A stretch of DNA of 64,000 bases from Bacillota bacterium (GTDB lineage Bacteria; Bacillota; Clostridia; Lachnospirales; CAG-274): assembly GCA_017460805.1 (NCBI GenBank), contig JAFUAF010000029.1, forward strand, positions 1-64,000, written 5' to 3'. The translations under genes were made by a program, and so were the position numbers. This document shows positions 26,395 to 35,626 of the stretch, piece by piece; positions within the stretch are counted from its first letter, which is position 1; each line of letters opens with the position of its first letter. The notes under the pieces are model-generated. The model was not told where the DNA came from, did no database searches, and saw nothing but the letters and a program-made list of their open reading frames with translations.

Positions 26395-27138
26395 TTACCT
26401 TTCGTTTGCTCTTGAATTGTTTTCGAGTTTTTTAACGCCTGTGCTAAGCAGCATAACTATCGCAAGATAGATAAAAGCCGCAGCAAACAAAGGCATAAAA
26501 GCGGAATAAGTCTGCCCGCGGATAATATTTGCGCCCATCGTAAGATCCTCAAGAGCTATGTAACCCGCTATTGATGTTTCTTTTAAAAGAACAATCATTT
26601 CGTTGCCGAGCGCGGGAAGGACATTTTTGAATGCCTGCGGGATGATAATGTAACGCATTGTTGATATATAACCGAAACCGAGACTTCTGCCCGCTTCAAA
26701 CTGCCCCTTGTCGATACTCATAATACCGCCGCGGATTATCTCCGCAACATAAGCACCCGAGTTTATACCGAAAGCGCAGATGGCCACAATGGATTTATCT
26801 ATGCTGACACTGCCGAAAATAACAAAATAGATTATCATCAGCTGTACTGTCGAGGGCGTGCCTCTGATAACAGTAAGATAAATATTACACAAAAAATTGC
26901 CAATGCTTAAAAGTATTTGAAGAAAATGGTGCATTGGACCGCGGTATTTGGTAGTATGCGTCGTGTCGTGGGTCGAGCGTATGGTCGCGATAAGTATACC
27001 TATTACAAGACCTACGATTAAGGCAAAAAAAGTGACTTTAAGAGTTACGCCCAAGCCCTTTACAAGATATATATAACGATCGTTTTTTACAAAATTACGG
27101 TAAAAATCGTTTTTAAAGCTTTCAAACATCAAAAACAT
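26395..27138 (-). CDS. Polar amino acid ABC transporter permease (HisM type)
   Basis: Codes for 247 aa with about five TM helices. The family EAA-like loop (AGRSLGFGYISTMRYIIIPQA, about residues 160-180) and the YLTVIRGTPSTVQLMIIYF segment are clear. Like others in the family it probably acts as a homodimer, since only one permease gene is present. AAGGAAAG precedes the ATG at 27138. A strong hairpin in the 66-bp gap to the binding-protein gene may lower its expression relative to that gene. Confidence 0.9.
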   Translation of the reverse strand: MFLMFESFKNDFYRNFVKNDRYIYLVKGLGVTLKVTFFALIVGLVIGILIATIRSTHDTTHTTKYRGPMHHFLQILLSIGNFLCNIYLTVIRGTPSTVQLMIIYFVIFGSVSIDKSIVAICAFGINSGAYVAEIIRGGIMSIDKGQFEAGRSLGFGYISTMRYIIIPQAFKNVLPALGNEMIVLLKETSIAGYIALEDLTMGANIIRGQTYSAFMPLFAAAFIYLAIVMLLSTGVKKLENNSRANER

Positions 27139-27165
27139 AAGATGCTTTCCTTTCGGTTGATTTAG

Positions 27166-27194
27166 AAAAGCGGCTTGGTGACCAAACCGCTTTT
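27166..27194 (-). terminator. Intercistronic hairpin between binding protein and permease genes
   Basis: AAAAGCGG (27166-27173) pairs with CCGCTTTT (27187-27194), extended by TTGGT/ACCAA inside. On the minus strand it ends in CTTTT without a longer T-run. It is likely a partial terminator or mRNA stabiliser favouring the binding protein. Confidence 0.65.
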
Positions 27195-27204
27195 ATTTGT
27201 ACTA

Positions 27205-28056
27205 TTATGCTGCGGGTACTTCCGAAGTTGTTTCAGCTTCGGCTTCATCTTCGGCTGCTTTGTATTTTGCTACTATTTCGTCAAGTTTGCCGTTTTCCTT
27301 CATTTCGGTGAGGGCATCGTTGATAGCGTTAAGAAGAGCGGTGTTGCCTTTTTGTACAGCATAAGCATATTCTTCTTCCGTAAGAACATCATCAAGTACT
27401 GCCAGATCATCATCAGCCTCGATGAACTTATTTGCTGTGTCGCCGTCAATAACAACTGCATCAAGTTTCTTCTGCTTTAATGCTTCAATAGCTTCAAAGC
27501 CCTTGCCGTAACGTTCAACGGTTGCGCTTGTGTAATTTGTTGTAACATACTCGTCGCCGGTAGTGTTAAGCTGAACACCGATATTTTTGCCGTCAAGCTC
27601 GTTTGCTGTCTTGATAGGTGAATCAAATCTAACGATAACGACCTGACTTGTTGTTACATAAGGAATTGTAAAATCAACACTTTCCTTGCGGTCTTCGCGT
27701 ATTGTAAGACCCGAAGCCGCAACATCCGTCTTGCCGGAGCTTACTGCCGTGATAACAGAACTGAAATCCATGTTCTCGGGTGTGGATTCAAGGCCGAGTT
27801 TTTCTGCCACATAAGCCATAACATCGGCATCGATACCGACTACCTGCTCGTTTTCGATAAACTCGTAAGGCGGAAAGTCCGCACTTGTAGCCCATGTAAG
27901 TTTGCCGGCTGCCGCCGTCTTTATCTCTTCTGCTGCGGCGGGAGTTTCACCGCTGCCGGAAGATGGCTGAGCAGGCTCGCTCTTTGAACATCCGATAACG
28001 GATACAAGCATTGCACCCGCAAGAATAGCTGCTGTTAATTTTTTGAATTTTCTCAT
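27205..28056 (-). CDS. Polar amino acid ABC transporter substrate-binding lipoprotein
   Basis: Codes for 283 aa. The signal peptide ends in a lipobox (VSVIGC; Cys at residue 23), then a Ser/Gly/Ala linker and a family 3 solute-binding domain: WATSADFPPYEFIENEQVVGIDADV, ASGLTIREDRKESVDFTIPY and GVQLNTTG. The acidic cleft residues fit a cationic or polar amino acid, but the ligand is not fixed by sequence. The gene starts 35 bp after argH and runs the same way, suggesting an arginine-related ligand. The C-terminal 12 residues are acidic and Ala-rich. Confidence 0.9.
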   Translation of the reverse strand: MRKFKKLTAAILAGAMLVSVIGCSKSEPAQPSSGSGETPAAAEEIKTAAAGKLTWATSADFPPYEFIENEQVVGIDADVMAYVAEKLGLESTPENMDFSSVITAVSSGKTDVAASGLTIREDRKESVDFTIPYVTTSQVVIVRFDSPIKTANELDGKNIGVQLNTTGDEYVTTNYTSATVERYGKGFEAIEALKQKKLDAVVIDGDTANKFIEADDDLAVLDDVLTEEEYAYAVQKGNTALLNAINDALTEMKENGKLDEIVAKYKAAEDEAEAETTSEVPAA

Positions 28057-28091
28057 AATATAATTTCCCCTTTTAAGAATATTTTTGCTTC

Positions 28092-29471
28092 TTATTTTAT
28101 GGATGCAAGATAGTCCTTGTTTAAAGAAATAAGTTTATTTATATATTCCTCGGAAGGACCGCCCTCGACTGTACGCGTATTGACACAGGTCTCAAGGCTT
28201 ATCGCATCATAAATATCATTTGTAAATACATCACTGACCGCCTTAAACTCATCAAGAGTAAGTTCATCAAGCGATTTTGAGTTATTTACACAATACAGAA
28301 CAAGCTGTCCGACAATAGCGTGTGCATCCCTGAATGGCACGCCCTGTTTTACAAGCCAGTCTGCCGCATCTGTTGCATTCATAAAACCGCCTTTTGCGGC
28401 CTTGTACATTTTATCTTTATTTACGGTCATCGTTGCGATCATGCGGGTAAAGACGGGAAGACACATTTTTAATGTATCAACTGCATCAAAAACGCCTTCT
28501 TTATCTTCCTGCATATCCTTGTTATAAGCAAGCGGTATACCTTTCATTGTGGTGAGCATACCCATAAGATGACCGTAGACACGACCTGTTTTGCCCCTGA
28601 TAAGTTCTGCCATATCGGGGTTTTTCTTCTGCGGCATAATGGAAGAGCCTGTTGAATAGGCATCGTCCATTTCCACAAATTTATACTGCTGGCTGTTCCA
28701 GATTATTATTTCTTCGCAAAATCTGCTCAGGTGCATCATTATAATAGATAATGCACTAAGAAGCTCGATAACGAAATCCCTGTCGCTTACACCGTCCATG
28801 CTGTTAAGGGTTATGCCGTCAAAGCCCAACTCCTCACATACAAAACGGCGGTCGATAGGGTAGGTGGTGGCAGCCAGCGCACCGCTGCCCAAAGGCATGA
28901 TGTTGGTGCGTTTATATACGTCGCCAAGACGTGAATAGTCGCGTTTGAACATTTCCATATAAGCAAGCAGATGATGTGCAAAGGTCACAGGCTGGGCATT
29001 TTGCAGATGAGTATAGCCCGGCAGTATGGTCTTTGTGTTTTCTTCCGCCATGCCGTTAAGCGTTTCCATAAGCTCAAACAAAAGCTTTTTTATATCCGTG
29101 ATCTGCTCTTTAAGATACATTCTTATATCAAGTGCGACCTGGTCGTTTCTGCTTCTGCCTGTGTGCAGGCGCTTGCCTACATCGCCTATTCTTTCAATAA
29201 GGATAGTTTCCACATTCATGTGGATATCCTCGGCCTTTTCGTCAAAAGTTACCTTGCCGTCTTCGATATCTTTCAGTATCTCCAGCAGTGTTTTTTGTAT
29301 AAGCTCGCTGTCAGCCTGCGGGATAATGCCCTGCTTGCCAAGCATTTTGGAGTGTGCGACACTGCCTAAAATATCCTGCTTGTACATACGGCTGTCAAAA
29401 CTTATGGAAGAGTGGAAATGGTCTGTAAAGCTGTCGGTTGATTTTGTAAATCTTCCGCCCCAAAGTTTCAT
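28092..29471 (-). CDS. argH: Argininosuccinate lyase
   Basis: Codes for 459 aa, normal length. It splits argininosuccinate into arginine and fumarate, the last step of arginine synthesis. Motifs seen are the start [38 protein letters not shown] (about residues 112-129), the [21 protein letters not shown] region and the superfamily signature [12 protein letters not shown] containing the catalytic Ser loop. AGGAG precedes the ATG; argG lies 15 bp upstream. Confidence 0.97.
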   Translation of the reverse strand: MKLWGGRFTKSTDSFTDHFHSSISFDSRMYKQDILGSVAHSKMLGKQGIIPQADSELIQKTLLEILKDIEDGKVTFDEKAEDIHMNVETILIERIGDVGKRLHTGRSRNDQVALDIRMYLKEQITDIKKLLFELMETLNGMAEENTKTILPGYTHLQNAQPVTFAHHLLAYMEMFKRDYSRLGDVYKRTNIMPLGSGALAATTYPIDRRFVCEELGFDGITLNSMDGVSDRDFVIELLSALSIIMMHLSRFCEEIIIWNSQQYKFVEMDDAYSTGSSIMPQKKNPDMAELIRGKTGRVYGHLMGMLTTMKGIPLAYNKDMQEDKEGVFDAVDTLKMCLPVFTRMIATMTVNKDKMYKAAKGGFMNATDAADWLVKQGVPFRDAHAIVGQLVLYCVNNSKSLDELTLDEFKAVSDVFTNDIYDAISLETCVNTRTVEGGPSEEYINKLISLNKDYLASIK

Positions 29472-29486
29472 TATTATTTCTCCTAA

Positions 29487-30707
29487 TTATTTGTTTTCGT
29501 TTCTCTGCTTCATCATAGCTCTTACCTTTAAGGGAAGACCGAAAAGGTTGATAAAGCCAACAGCATCCTTGTGGCTGTAAAGCTCGCCCGTTGTGAAGCT
29601 TGCTATATCCTCGTCATACAGGCTGTACGGTGAAGATGAGCCTGCGGAGATGATATTGCCCTTATAAAGTTTTAATCTTACCTTGCCTGTAACAGTTTCC
29701 TGCAAAGAGTCGTTGAAAGCATCAAGAGCCTCGCGAAGGGGAGTGTACCATTCGCCGCTGTAAAGAAGCTCCGCGTATTTTGTTGCGATCGTTTCTCTGA
29801 ACTGCTGTGACTGTTTGTCAAGGCAAAGATATTCAAGTTCTCTGTGTGCATACATAAGTATCGTGCCGCCCGGTGTTTCATAAACGCCGCGTGACTTCAT
29901 ACCTACAACACGGTTTTCAACAATATCCGCAATGCCGATGCCGTTTGCGCCGCCGACTTCGTTAAGCTTTGTCATTATCTCGATAGGAGAAAGCTTCTTG
30001 CCGTCGATGGCAACTGGGATACCTTTTTCAAATTCTATTTCTATATATGTGTCCTTGTCGGGAGCCTTTTCGGGTGTTACGCCAAGCACAAGAAGTCTGT
30101 CGTAATTAGGCTCGTTTGCGGGATCTTCCAGTTCAAGACCCTCGTGGCTGATATGCCATAAGTTGCGGTCACGGCTGTAGCTGTCGTCCTTCTTCATGGG
30201 AACGGGGATACCGCGTTCTTCAAGGTATGCTATCTCGTCCTCTCTGGACTGCATTTTCCATTCGTCCATCTTCCATGGCGCGATTATCTGGATATCGGGG
30301 GCGAATGCCTTAACGGTAAGTTCAAAACGTACCTGGTCATTGCCCTTGCCCGTAGCACCGTGGCAGATAGCGAAAGCGCCTTCCTTGCGAGCTATCTCAA
30401 CAAGACGTTTTGCAATAATAGGTCTTGCCATAGATGTACCGAGAAGATACTTGCCCTCGTAAACAGCGTTTGCCTTAACTGTAGGATAAATAACATCGGT
30501 AATAAATTCCTCTTTAAGATCCTCGATATAAAGTTTGCTTGCACCGGTAGAAAGTGCACGTTCTTCAAGACCGTCCGTTTCACTGCCTTGTCCGACATCA
30601 GCACACACTGCAATGACCTCAACGTCCTCATAAAGCTCCTTTAACCAAGGAATAATAACGGTGGTATCAAGACCGCCGGAATAAGCCAATACTATTTTTC
30701 TGCTCAT
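29487..30707 (-). CDS. argG: Argininosuccinate synthase
   Basis: Codes for 406 aa. It joins citrulline and aspartate with ATP. The N-terminal PP-loop [11 protein letters not shown] (about residues 6-16), [17 protein letters not shown] and the [14 protein letters not shown] block are intact. The ATG at 30707 with GGGAGG 10 bases upstream is preferred to an in-frame start 18 bases earlier. It is first in a leftward unit argG-argH-binding protein-permease-ATPase-small gene, divergent from the argC operon across 265 bp. Confidence 0.97.
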   Translation of the reverse strand: MSRKIVLAYSGGLDTTVIIPWLKELYEDVEVIAVCADVGQGSETDGLEERALSTGASKLYIEDLKEEFITDVIYPTVKANAVYEGKYLLGTSMARPIIAKRLVEIARKEGAFAICHGATGKGNDQVRFELTVKAFAPDIQIIAPWKMDEWKMQSREDEIAYLEERGIPVPMKKDDSYSRDRNLWHISHEGLELEDPANEPNYDRLLVLGVTPEKAPDKDTYIEIEFEKGIPVAIDGKKLSPIEIMTKLNEVGGANGIGIADIVENRVVGMKSRGVYETPGGTILMYAHRELEYLCLDKQSQQFRETIATKYAELLYSGEWYTPLREALDAFNDSLQETVTGKVRLKLYKGNIISAGSSSPYSLYDEDIASFTTGELYSHKDAVGFINLFGLPLKVRAMMKQRNENK

Positions 30708-30738
30708 TTTACAAAAACCTCCCATAATGTTTTTAATG

Positions 30739-30768
30739 ATTATATCACAATATACATTAGATATTCAA
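30739..30768 (-). promoter_or_regulatory. argG promoter
   Basis: On the minus strand: TTGAAT (30768-30763), 18-bp spacer, TATAAT (30744-30739). The -35 side word TGAATATCTAAT partly resembles an ARG box half-site. Confidence 0.5.
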
Positions 30769-30816
30769 GTCTAAATCACAAATTTTTCATAAAAAAATAA
30801 TTTTTTCAAAAAAGTG

Positions 30817-30851
30817 TTGCATAATATTCATTTTTAGTGTATAATTATAAA
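30817..30851 (+). promoter_or_regulatory. argC promoter with candidate ArgR site
   Basis: TTGCAT (30817-30822), 17-bp spacer, perfect TATAAT (30840-30845). The words TGCATAATATTCA (30818-30830) and TGTATAATTATAAA (30838-30851) resemble the ARG-box pattern TGAATAWWWATTCA with a few mismatches and overlap the -35 and -10 boxes, which would suit ArgR repression. The ArgR reading is tentative. Confidence 0.5.
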
Positions 30852-30972
30852 TCAAAATAACGAAAAATATTTTTATATGTATTTTTTACTGTACATTTGC
30901 AGGAAAAAGGTGTATACTATATTAGTTATAAAGTAGTTAAAAATCATTACATATATAAATGGAGGAATCGAA

Positions 30973-32013
30973 ATGATAAAAGTTGGTATTATAGGTGCAA
31001 CGGGTTATGCAGGCAGCGAGCTTGTAAGACTTATAACAAATCACCCGCAGGCAGAGATAAAGACCATTACTTCGCAGTCATACAGCGGCAAGCCTTACGG
31101 TGAAGTCTACGAAAGCTACAGACACAGAGACGACTATGTATGCGAAGAAGAAAATATCGAAAAAATGGCGGAAGAGTGTGATGTTATATTCCTTGCGCTC
31201 CCTCACGGCGTAGCAAGCAAAAAGGTGACGGAAAGCGTGCTTTCAAAGACAAAGATAATCGACCTTGGCGCCGATTTCCGTTTACAGGATATCGAAACCT
31301 ATGAAAAATGGTATACGGAGCATTATGCAAAGGATATTCTTCCCGAAGCTATCTACGGTCTTTGCGAGATAAACAGAGAAAAGATAAAAGGCAGAAGAAT
31401 AGTCGCAAACCCGGGATGCTATACGACAACAAGCATTTTATCGCTTTATCCGCTTGTAAAAGAAAAAATGATAGACCTTTCTTCTATTATAATAGATGCA
31501 AAGTCGGGCGCAACGGGTGCGGGCAGAGGTCTTTCGCTCGGCAATCATTACTGCGAGCTTAACGAAAGCGTGAAAGCGTATAAGATAGCAAACCACAGAC
31601 ATACACCCGAAATAGAGGAGCAGCTTTCCTATGCTGCGGGCGAGGATATAGTTCTTAATTTTACACCTCACCTTATCCCTATGGACAGGGGTATTCTTGC
31701 GACCTGCTATGCAAAACTTGCTAATAAATATTCATACGAAGATATTCTTGCAGCATACGAAAAATATTACAAGGATGAATATTTTATCAGAATAACAAAA
31801 AAAGGTACTTTCCCCGAAACAAAATGGGTAAAAGGCTCGAACTATGTTGATATCGGCTTTACGATAGACGAAAGAACAAACAGAGTTATTGTTATAGGCG
31901 CGCTTGACAATCTGTTCAAGGGTGCTGCGGGACAGGCTGTTCAGAATATGAATATTCTGTTCGGACTTGACGAAAAGACGGGTATTGATTATATCCCCGT
32001 ATTCCCTGCATAA
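30973..32013 (+). CDS. argC: N-acetyl-gamma-glutamyl-phosphate reductase
   Basis: Codes for 346 aa, full length. It reduces acetylglutamyl phosphate to the semialdehyde with NADPH. The nucleotide motif GATGYAGSELVRL (about residues 8-20), the active-site cysteine in NPGCYTTTSILSLYPL and the SGATGAGRGLS loop are present. GGAGGAATCGAA precedes the ATG. It heads the rightward arg operon, followed 14 bp later by a lipoprotein gene rather than directly by argJ. Confidence 0.96.
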   Translation: MIKVGIIGATGYAGSELVRLITNHPQAEIKTITSQSYSGKPYGEVYESYRHRDDYVCEEENIEKMAEECDVIFLALPHGVASKKVTESVLSKTKIIDLGADFRLQDIETYEKWYTEHYAKDILPEAIYGLCEINREKIKGRRIVANPGCYTTTSILSLYPLVKEKMIDLSSIIIDAKSGATGAGRGLSLGNHYCELNESVKAYKIANHRHTPEIEEQLSYAAGEDIVLNFTPHLIPMDRGILATCYAKLANKYSYEDILAAYEKYYKDEYFIRITKKGTFPETKWVKGSNYVDIGFTIDERTNRVIVIGALDNLFKGAAGQAVQNMNILFGLDEKTGIDYIPVFPA

Positions 32014-32027
32014 TTTGGTATGATCAA

Positions 32028-33251
32028 ATGAAAAAGATATTTTGTGCTTTAATTATATTTTCCTTTATTGGTTCATTATCGGGCTGCGGGTACAGATACA
32101 AATATTACAAGCAGATGCAGCAAAATTATAACAATCAGCCCGTAACACCGGTAAAACCCGCAAATAATATCGACTATACAAGTAAATATACTATTGTTGC
32201 CGATCACGGTGAAGTAAGGCGGGCACATGGCGAATATGACGACAATCTGACTTGGGTAGTCACATTCAACGGAGAAACGATGCTTGAAAGAAATGCCGTT
32301 GATGAATTTAAAATTACACCTTCAAATTACGGTGACGGCAGATACAAAGTATGGCTAAAAGCTTATACCGAATACGGATACGAGCGAGTGAGCAATATTG
32401 TCGAGTGGGATATGCCCTTTGATGAAAACACACAGGTATCACCGAATGTCTATCTCCCCGAGCCTATCGTCAACACAGACCATGTGAATGAATATACATT
32501 GACAGAGGATAAAGGCTGTGTTACCCGTTCAAGCGGATCTTATGAAGACAGCCTCACATGGGTAATAGAGGTAAACGGAAGAACCGTTTTAGAGAGAAAT
32601 GCGGAAAACGAGTTTACATACAGACCCACAGGCTATGAGGACGGCGTTTACAAAGTCTGGTTGGAGTCCTTTATTGACGGCGGTTATAAGCGTGTGAGCA
32701 ATATAGCGGAATGGACGCAGCCGCTTGAAAATGTTTCTGCCGAAGAATCGGATATAATAGAAAGAAAAAATTCCATGAAAAGTCTTATCCGTAAACTTGA
32801 CCATAAAGGCGAGGATCTTGAGTATAAAATGGGGTTTGTCATTGATGCGGACCATGACGGCGAATATGACAACTGTGCCTTTTACGCAGGCAAGGACAAA
32901 GCCGGAAATGAAGCACAGTTTATTTTTGAAAACGGCTCGTCCTTTATCCGCTTTTCAACTATGGATATTCAGGAAGAAAATACTCTTTATATCTGGTGTG
33001 ACGAGGCAACGGGCAAAGATTATATAATTCGCGCGGTAAAAAATGCGGACGGCAGCATTACGGGTACAGACTGCTGTACGGGCGAGGTAATTTATACACA
33101 AAACAATGATGAAATAACCGTTTACGGACAAAAAGCGGACAAGAGCAGGCTGACGGGCTACGGAAGATTTTCATATAATTCAGAAGCACCTTATGACTGC
33201 GACCATTTTTATGTATCGAAAAACGGAAAAGCGGTATTTGAAAGTGCATAA
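32028..33251 (+). CDS. Lipoprotein with two tandem ~75-residue repeats
   Basis: Codes for 407 aa. A signal peptide with lipobox (GSLSGC) is followed by a Tyr/Gln/Asn-rich linker, two homologous repeats (about residues 49-125 and 147-224) and an unrelated C-terminal domain of about 170 residues. Both repeats share the frame Y-T-x(4)-D-x-G-x-V, LTWV, V-N-G or F-N-G, LERNA, YKVWL and RVSNI-x-EW, pointing to a beta-sandwich module. No catalytic motif was recognised. It lies between argC (14-bp gap) and argJ (19-bp gap), yet has no obvious arginine role. Its product should be anchored on the outer face of the membrane. Confidence 0.8.
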   Translation: MKKIFCALIIFSFIGSLSGCGYRYKYYKQMQQNYNNQPVTPVKPANNIDYTSKYTIVADHGEVRRAHGEYDDNLTWVVTFNGETMLERNAVDEFKITPSNYGDGRYKVWLKAYTEYGYERVSNIVEWDMPFDENTQVSPNVYLPEPIVNTDHVNEYTLTEDKGCVTRSSGSYEDSLTWVIEVNGRTVLERNAENEFTYRPTGYEDGVYKVWLESFIDGGYKRVSNIAEWTQPLENVSAEESDIIERKNSMKSLIRKLDHKGEDLEYKMGFVIDADHDGEYDNCAFYAGKDKAGNEAQFIFENGSSFIRFSTMDIQEENTLYIWCDEATGKDYIIRAVKNADGSITGTDCCTGEVIYTQNNDEITVYGQKADKSRLTGYGRFSYNSEAPYDCDHFYVSKNGKAVFESA

Positions 33252-33270
33252 TACGAAAGGAGTTTTAATT

Positions 33271-34485
33271 ATGAACATTATAAACGGAAATGTTACATCT
33301 CCCAAAGGTTTTTCTGCGGGCGGATGTGAGATAGGCCTTAAAAAAGGCAAAAAAGATATGGCTGTTATAGTAAGCGAAAAAATGTGTACGGCAGCAGGCT
33401 GTTTTACAACAAATGTTGTAAAGGCCGCACCTGTTTTGTGGGATATGGAAAAGGTAAACAATCCCGTAAAAGGTGTTGTGGCAAACAGCGGCAATGCAAA
33501 TGCCTGTACGGGAGAGCAGGGTCTTAAAGATGTTGAAGCAACTGCTGCAAAGCTTGCCGAACACATCGGTGTAAAGGCGGAAAATGTGCTTGTATGCTCA
33601 ACGGGAGTTATAGGCGTAAACCTTGATATGAATAAAATTTTACCGGGTGTGGATAAGACTTTTGCTTCTGTTTCGGCTGATTTTGCGGGCGGCGAAAGCG
33701 CAAGCCATGCAATTATGACTACGGACACACACCCCAAGACAGCTGCCGTTGAGATCGAGATAGGCGGTAAAAAAGTCACTCTTGCAGGTATGGCTAAGGG
33801 TTCGGGTATGATAAATCCCAATATGGCGACTATGCTTTGCTTTATCACAACAGACTGTGCCATAGAAAAAAAATTGCTTGACAAAGCGCTTAAATCCTGC
33901 GTTATAGATACATTCAACATGATAAGTGTTGACGGCGATACATCCACAAACGATACCGTGCTCGTGCTTGCAAACGGTATGGCGGAAAATGACATTATAA
34001 ACAGTGAAAATGAGGACTACAACAAGTTTGTTGAGGCTTTATTCTATATTAACAAAACGCTTGCCGTAATGTGCGCAGATGACGGCGAGGGCGCAACAAA
34101 GCTTATGGAAGTTAATGTTACGGGCTGCGGCGATGAAAAGAGCGCAAGGCTTATCGCACAGTCTGTTACAAGCTCCAATCTGCTTAAATGCGCACTCTTC
34201 GGCGAGGATGCAAACTGGGGCAGGGTGCTTTGCGCTATGGGCTATTCGGGAGGTAAATTCGACCCTATGGGCGTTACTATCAATTTCCGCAGCGCAAAGG
34301 GCGAAATAAATCTTATGGATAACGGCACACCTATCGTTTTTGACGAGGATCTGGCTGCCAAAATTCTTTCGGAACATAATATTTATATTGATATTCTGCT
34401 GAATGAGGGAAACGCAAAGGCTACTGCGTGGGGCTGCGACCTTACTTATGATTATGTCAAGATAAACGGGGATTACAGGAGTTAA
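33271..34485 (+). CDS. argJ: Glutamate N-acetyltransferase / ornithine acetyltransferase
   Basis: Codes for 404 aa. ArgJ moves the acetyl group from acetylornithine to glutamate, so the pathway recycles acetyl; bifunctional forms also use acetyl-CoA. The protein cleaves itself before the threonine nucleophile in the motif KGSGMINPNMATMLCFITTD (about residues 174-193). GFSAGGCEIGLKKGKKD and SAGDTSTNDTVL-like VDGDTSTNDTVL are also present. The ATG at 33271 follows AAAGGAG; a long upstream extension of the frame overlaps the lipoprotein gene and has no ribosome binding site. Confidence 0.95.
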   Translation: MNIINGNVTSPKGFSAGGCEIGLKKGKKDMAVIVSEKMCTAAGCFTTNVVKAAPVLWDMEKVNNPVKGVVANSGNANACTGEQGLKDVEATAAKLAEHIGVKAENVLVCSTGVIGVNLDMNKILPGVDKTFASVSADFAGGESASHAIMTTDTHPKTAAVEIEIGGKKVTLAGMAKGSGMINPNMATMLCFITTDCAIEKKLLDKALKSCVIDTFNMISVDGDTSTNDTVLVLANGMAENDIINSENEDYNKFVEALFYINKTLAVMCADDGEGATKLMEVNVTGCGDEKSARLIAQSVTSSNLLKCALFGEDANWGRVLCAMGYSGGKFDPMGVTINFRSAKGEINLMDNGTPIVFDEDLAAKILSEHNIYIDILLNEGNAKATAWGCDLTYDYVKINGDYRS

Positions 34486-34488
34486 ATC

Positions 34489-35004
34489 ATGAATTTGGAA
34501 GAACAATATTTTTCGGAAAAAAGTGTCCCTTATCGCTATGATATTTTAAGACAGATTGCACTTGAACCGCAGGAACATACAAAAAGTTTTTTCCTAAAAT
34601 CATTTAACAAGGAGCGGCATCTTGATATGCGTATGCTTGCAATGCGCGGTTATGCTTATTACGCAGAGGAAGCGGAAATAGAGCCTCTTATGGAAAAATT
34701 GCATAAAATACTTATAAAAAGCGCGGTATCCACGCCATATAATTATGAGGAATATGGGTTATTAATGTCCGACTTTCATAAAAAGCATTTTCTGGATACT
34801 TATGGATATAACTGTTTTAAAACATTTTTTGAACAAGTTGAAAAACTGTATACCGATCTGCCCGCTGTTTATAAAGGTCTTGTGACCTGTGATGAACAAG
34901 GCAATGAAATAAATCCGATGAGTGATGAAGAATGGGAAAAACGATGGGATGATATCAGAAAATTTACAGAAAGTCTGTATAAGCAAGGAGATACTGAAAA
35001 ATGA
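34489..35004 (+). CDS. Hypothetical protein, 171 aa, in the arg operon
   Basis: Codes for a soluble, mostly helical, acidic 171-aa protein with no signal peptide or TM helix. Segments such as RMLAMRGYAYYAEEAEIEPLMEKL (about residues 45-68) look like a helical hairpin repeat (HEAT-like), but no family was recognised. CAGGAG lies across the argJ stop and its ATG is 3 bp past that stop; its own end overlaps the next ATG by 4 bp. It is thus tightly coupled on both sides. Confidence 0.7.
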   Translation: MNLEEQYFSEKSVPYRYDILRQIALEPQEHTKSFFLKSFNKERHLDMRMLAMRGYAYYAEEAEIEPLMEKLHKILIKSAVSTPYNYEEYGLLMSDFHKKHFLDTYGYNCFKTFFEQVEKLYTDLPAVYKGLVTCDEQGNEINPMSDEEWEKRWDDIRKFTESLYKQGDTEK

Positions 35005-35612
35005 GGATAATAAGCGACCGCTGTCCTTGGTGCGGCAAAAAAATTGACGGCAGCAAACCCTCGAACTTAGACAAGCCAAACGGTTATGCAATAGGCAGAG
35101 GGGTGAACTGGTGCAGAAGCTGCGGCAATTGGTATGGGATAAAACCGACTGCGGCAATGTTTCTTATACTTGTTTTGCTGTTTATAGGCTGTATACTGCT
35201 TAAGGCTGCACCTATGGCGGGTATCGTTATTCTTGCGGTGTGTATAATTATTCCGCTTTTGATGTGGCGCAAGCTGCCAAAAGAAAAATATCCGACGGGA
35301 GATCGTACTTCTGCACCGGACTTGCCGTCATGCAAGGTAAGCATAGATTGGGATAAAAAATATTTTATGCTTAATTACAGGATATGGAGCGGATATATTT
35401 TCCCGATAAGTTTTGTGGATGGGTCTGCAAACAATGTATGGTGTGTTAAAATAGATGTTTCAAAACGCAAACAAAACCAAATGGATGCTCTGATGTGTTT
35501 TTTGAGTGAAGAAGCACCGAGAGAAGAACTGTTCAAAACGGGAAACAAATTTGTTGTTTTTTATAATAACGATATAATAGGCCGCGGGATAATAACGGCC
35601 GAAAAAATATAA
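35001..35612 (+). CDS. Zinc-ribbon membrane protein, 203 aa
   Basis: Codes for 203 aa. A treble-clef or zinc-ribbon pair, CPWCGKK (residue 8) and CRSCGNW (about residue 38), is followed by two TM helices (about 51-69 and 73-90) and a cytoplasmic-type C-terminal domain of about 110 residues. No family name was recognised. It starts in the stop of the 171-aa gene (ATGA overlap) and ends 14 bp before argB. The role is unknown. Confidence 0.7.
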   Translation: MRIISDRCPWCGKKIDGSKPSNLDKPNGYAIGRGVNWCRSCGNWYGIKPTAAMFLILVLLFIGCILLKAAPMAGIVILAVCIIIPLLMWRKLPKEKYPTGDRTSAPDLPSCKVSIDWDKKYFMLNYRIWSGYIFPISFVDGSANNVWCVKIDVSKRKQNQMDALMCFLSEEAPREELFKTGNKFVVFYNNDIIGRGIITAEKI

Positions 35613-35626
35613 AAGGAGATATTAAA

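Noticed and set aside
30852..30972. T-box or arginine attenuator in the argC leader
   Set aside because: No T-box sequence (GNTGGNACCGCG) and no terminator hairpin occur before argC.
33180..33995. 271-aa open frame opposite argJ
   Set aside because: Ser/Ala/Phe-rich complement of argJ codons; argJ motifs are unambiguous on the plus strand.
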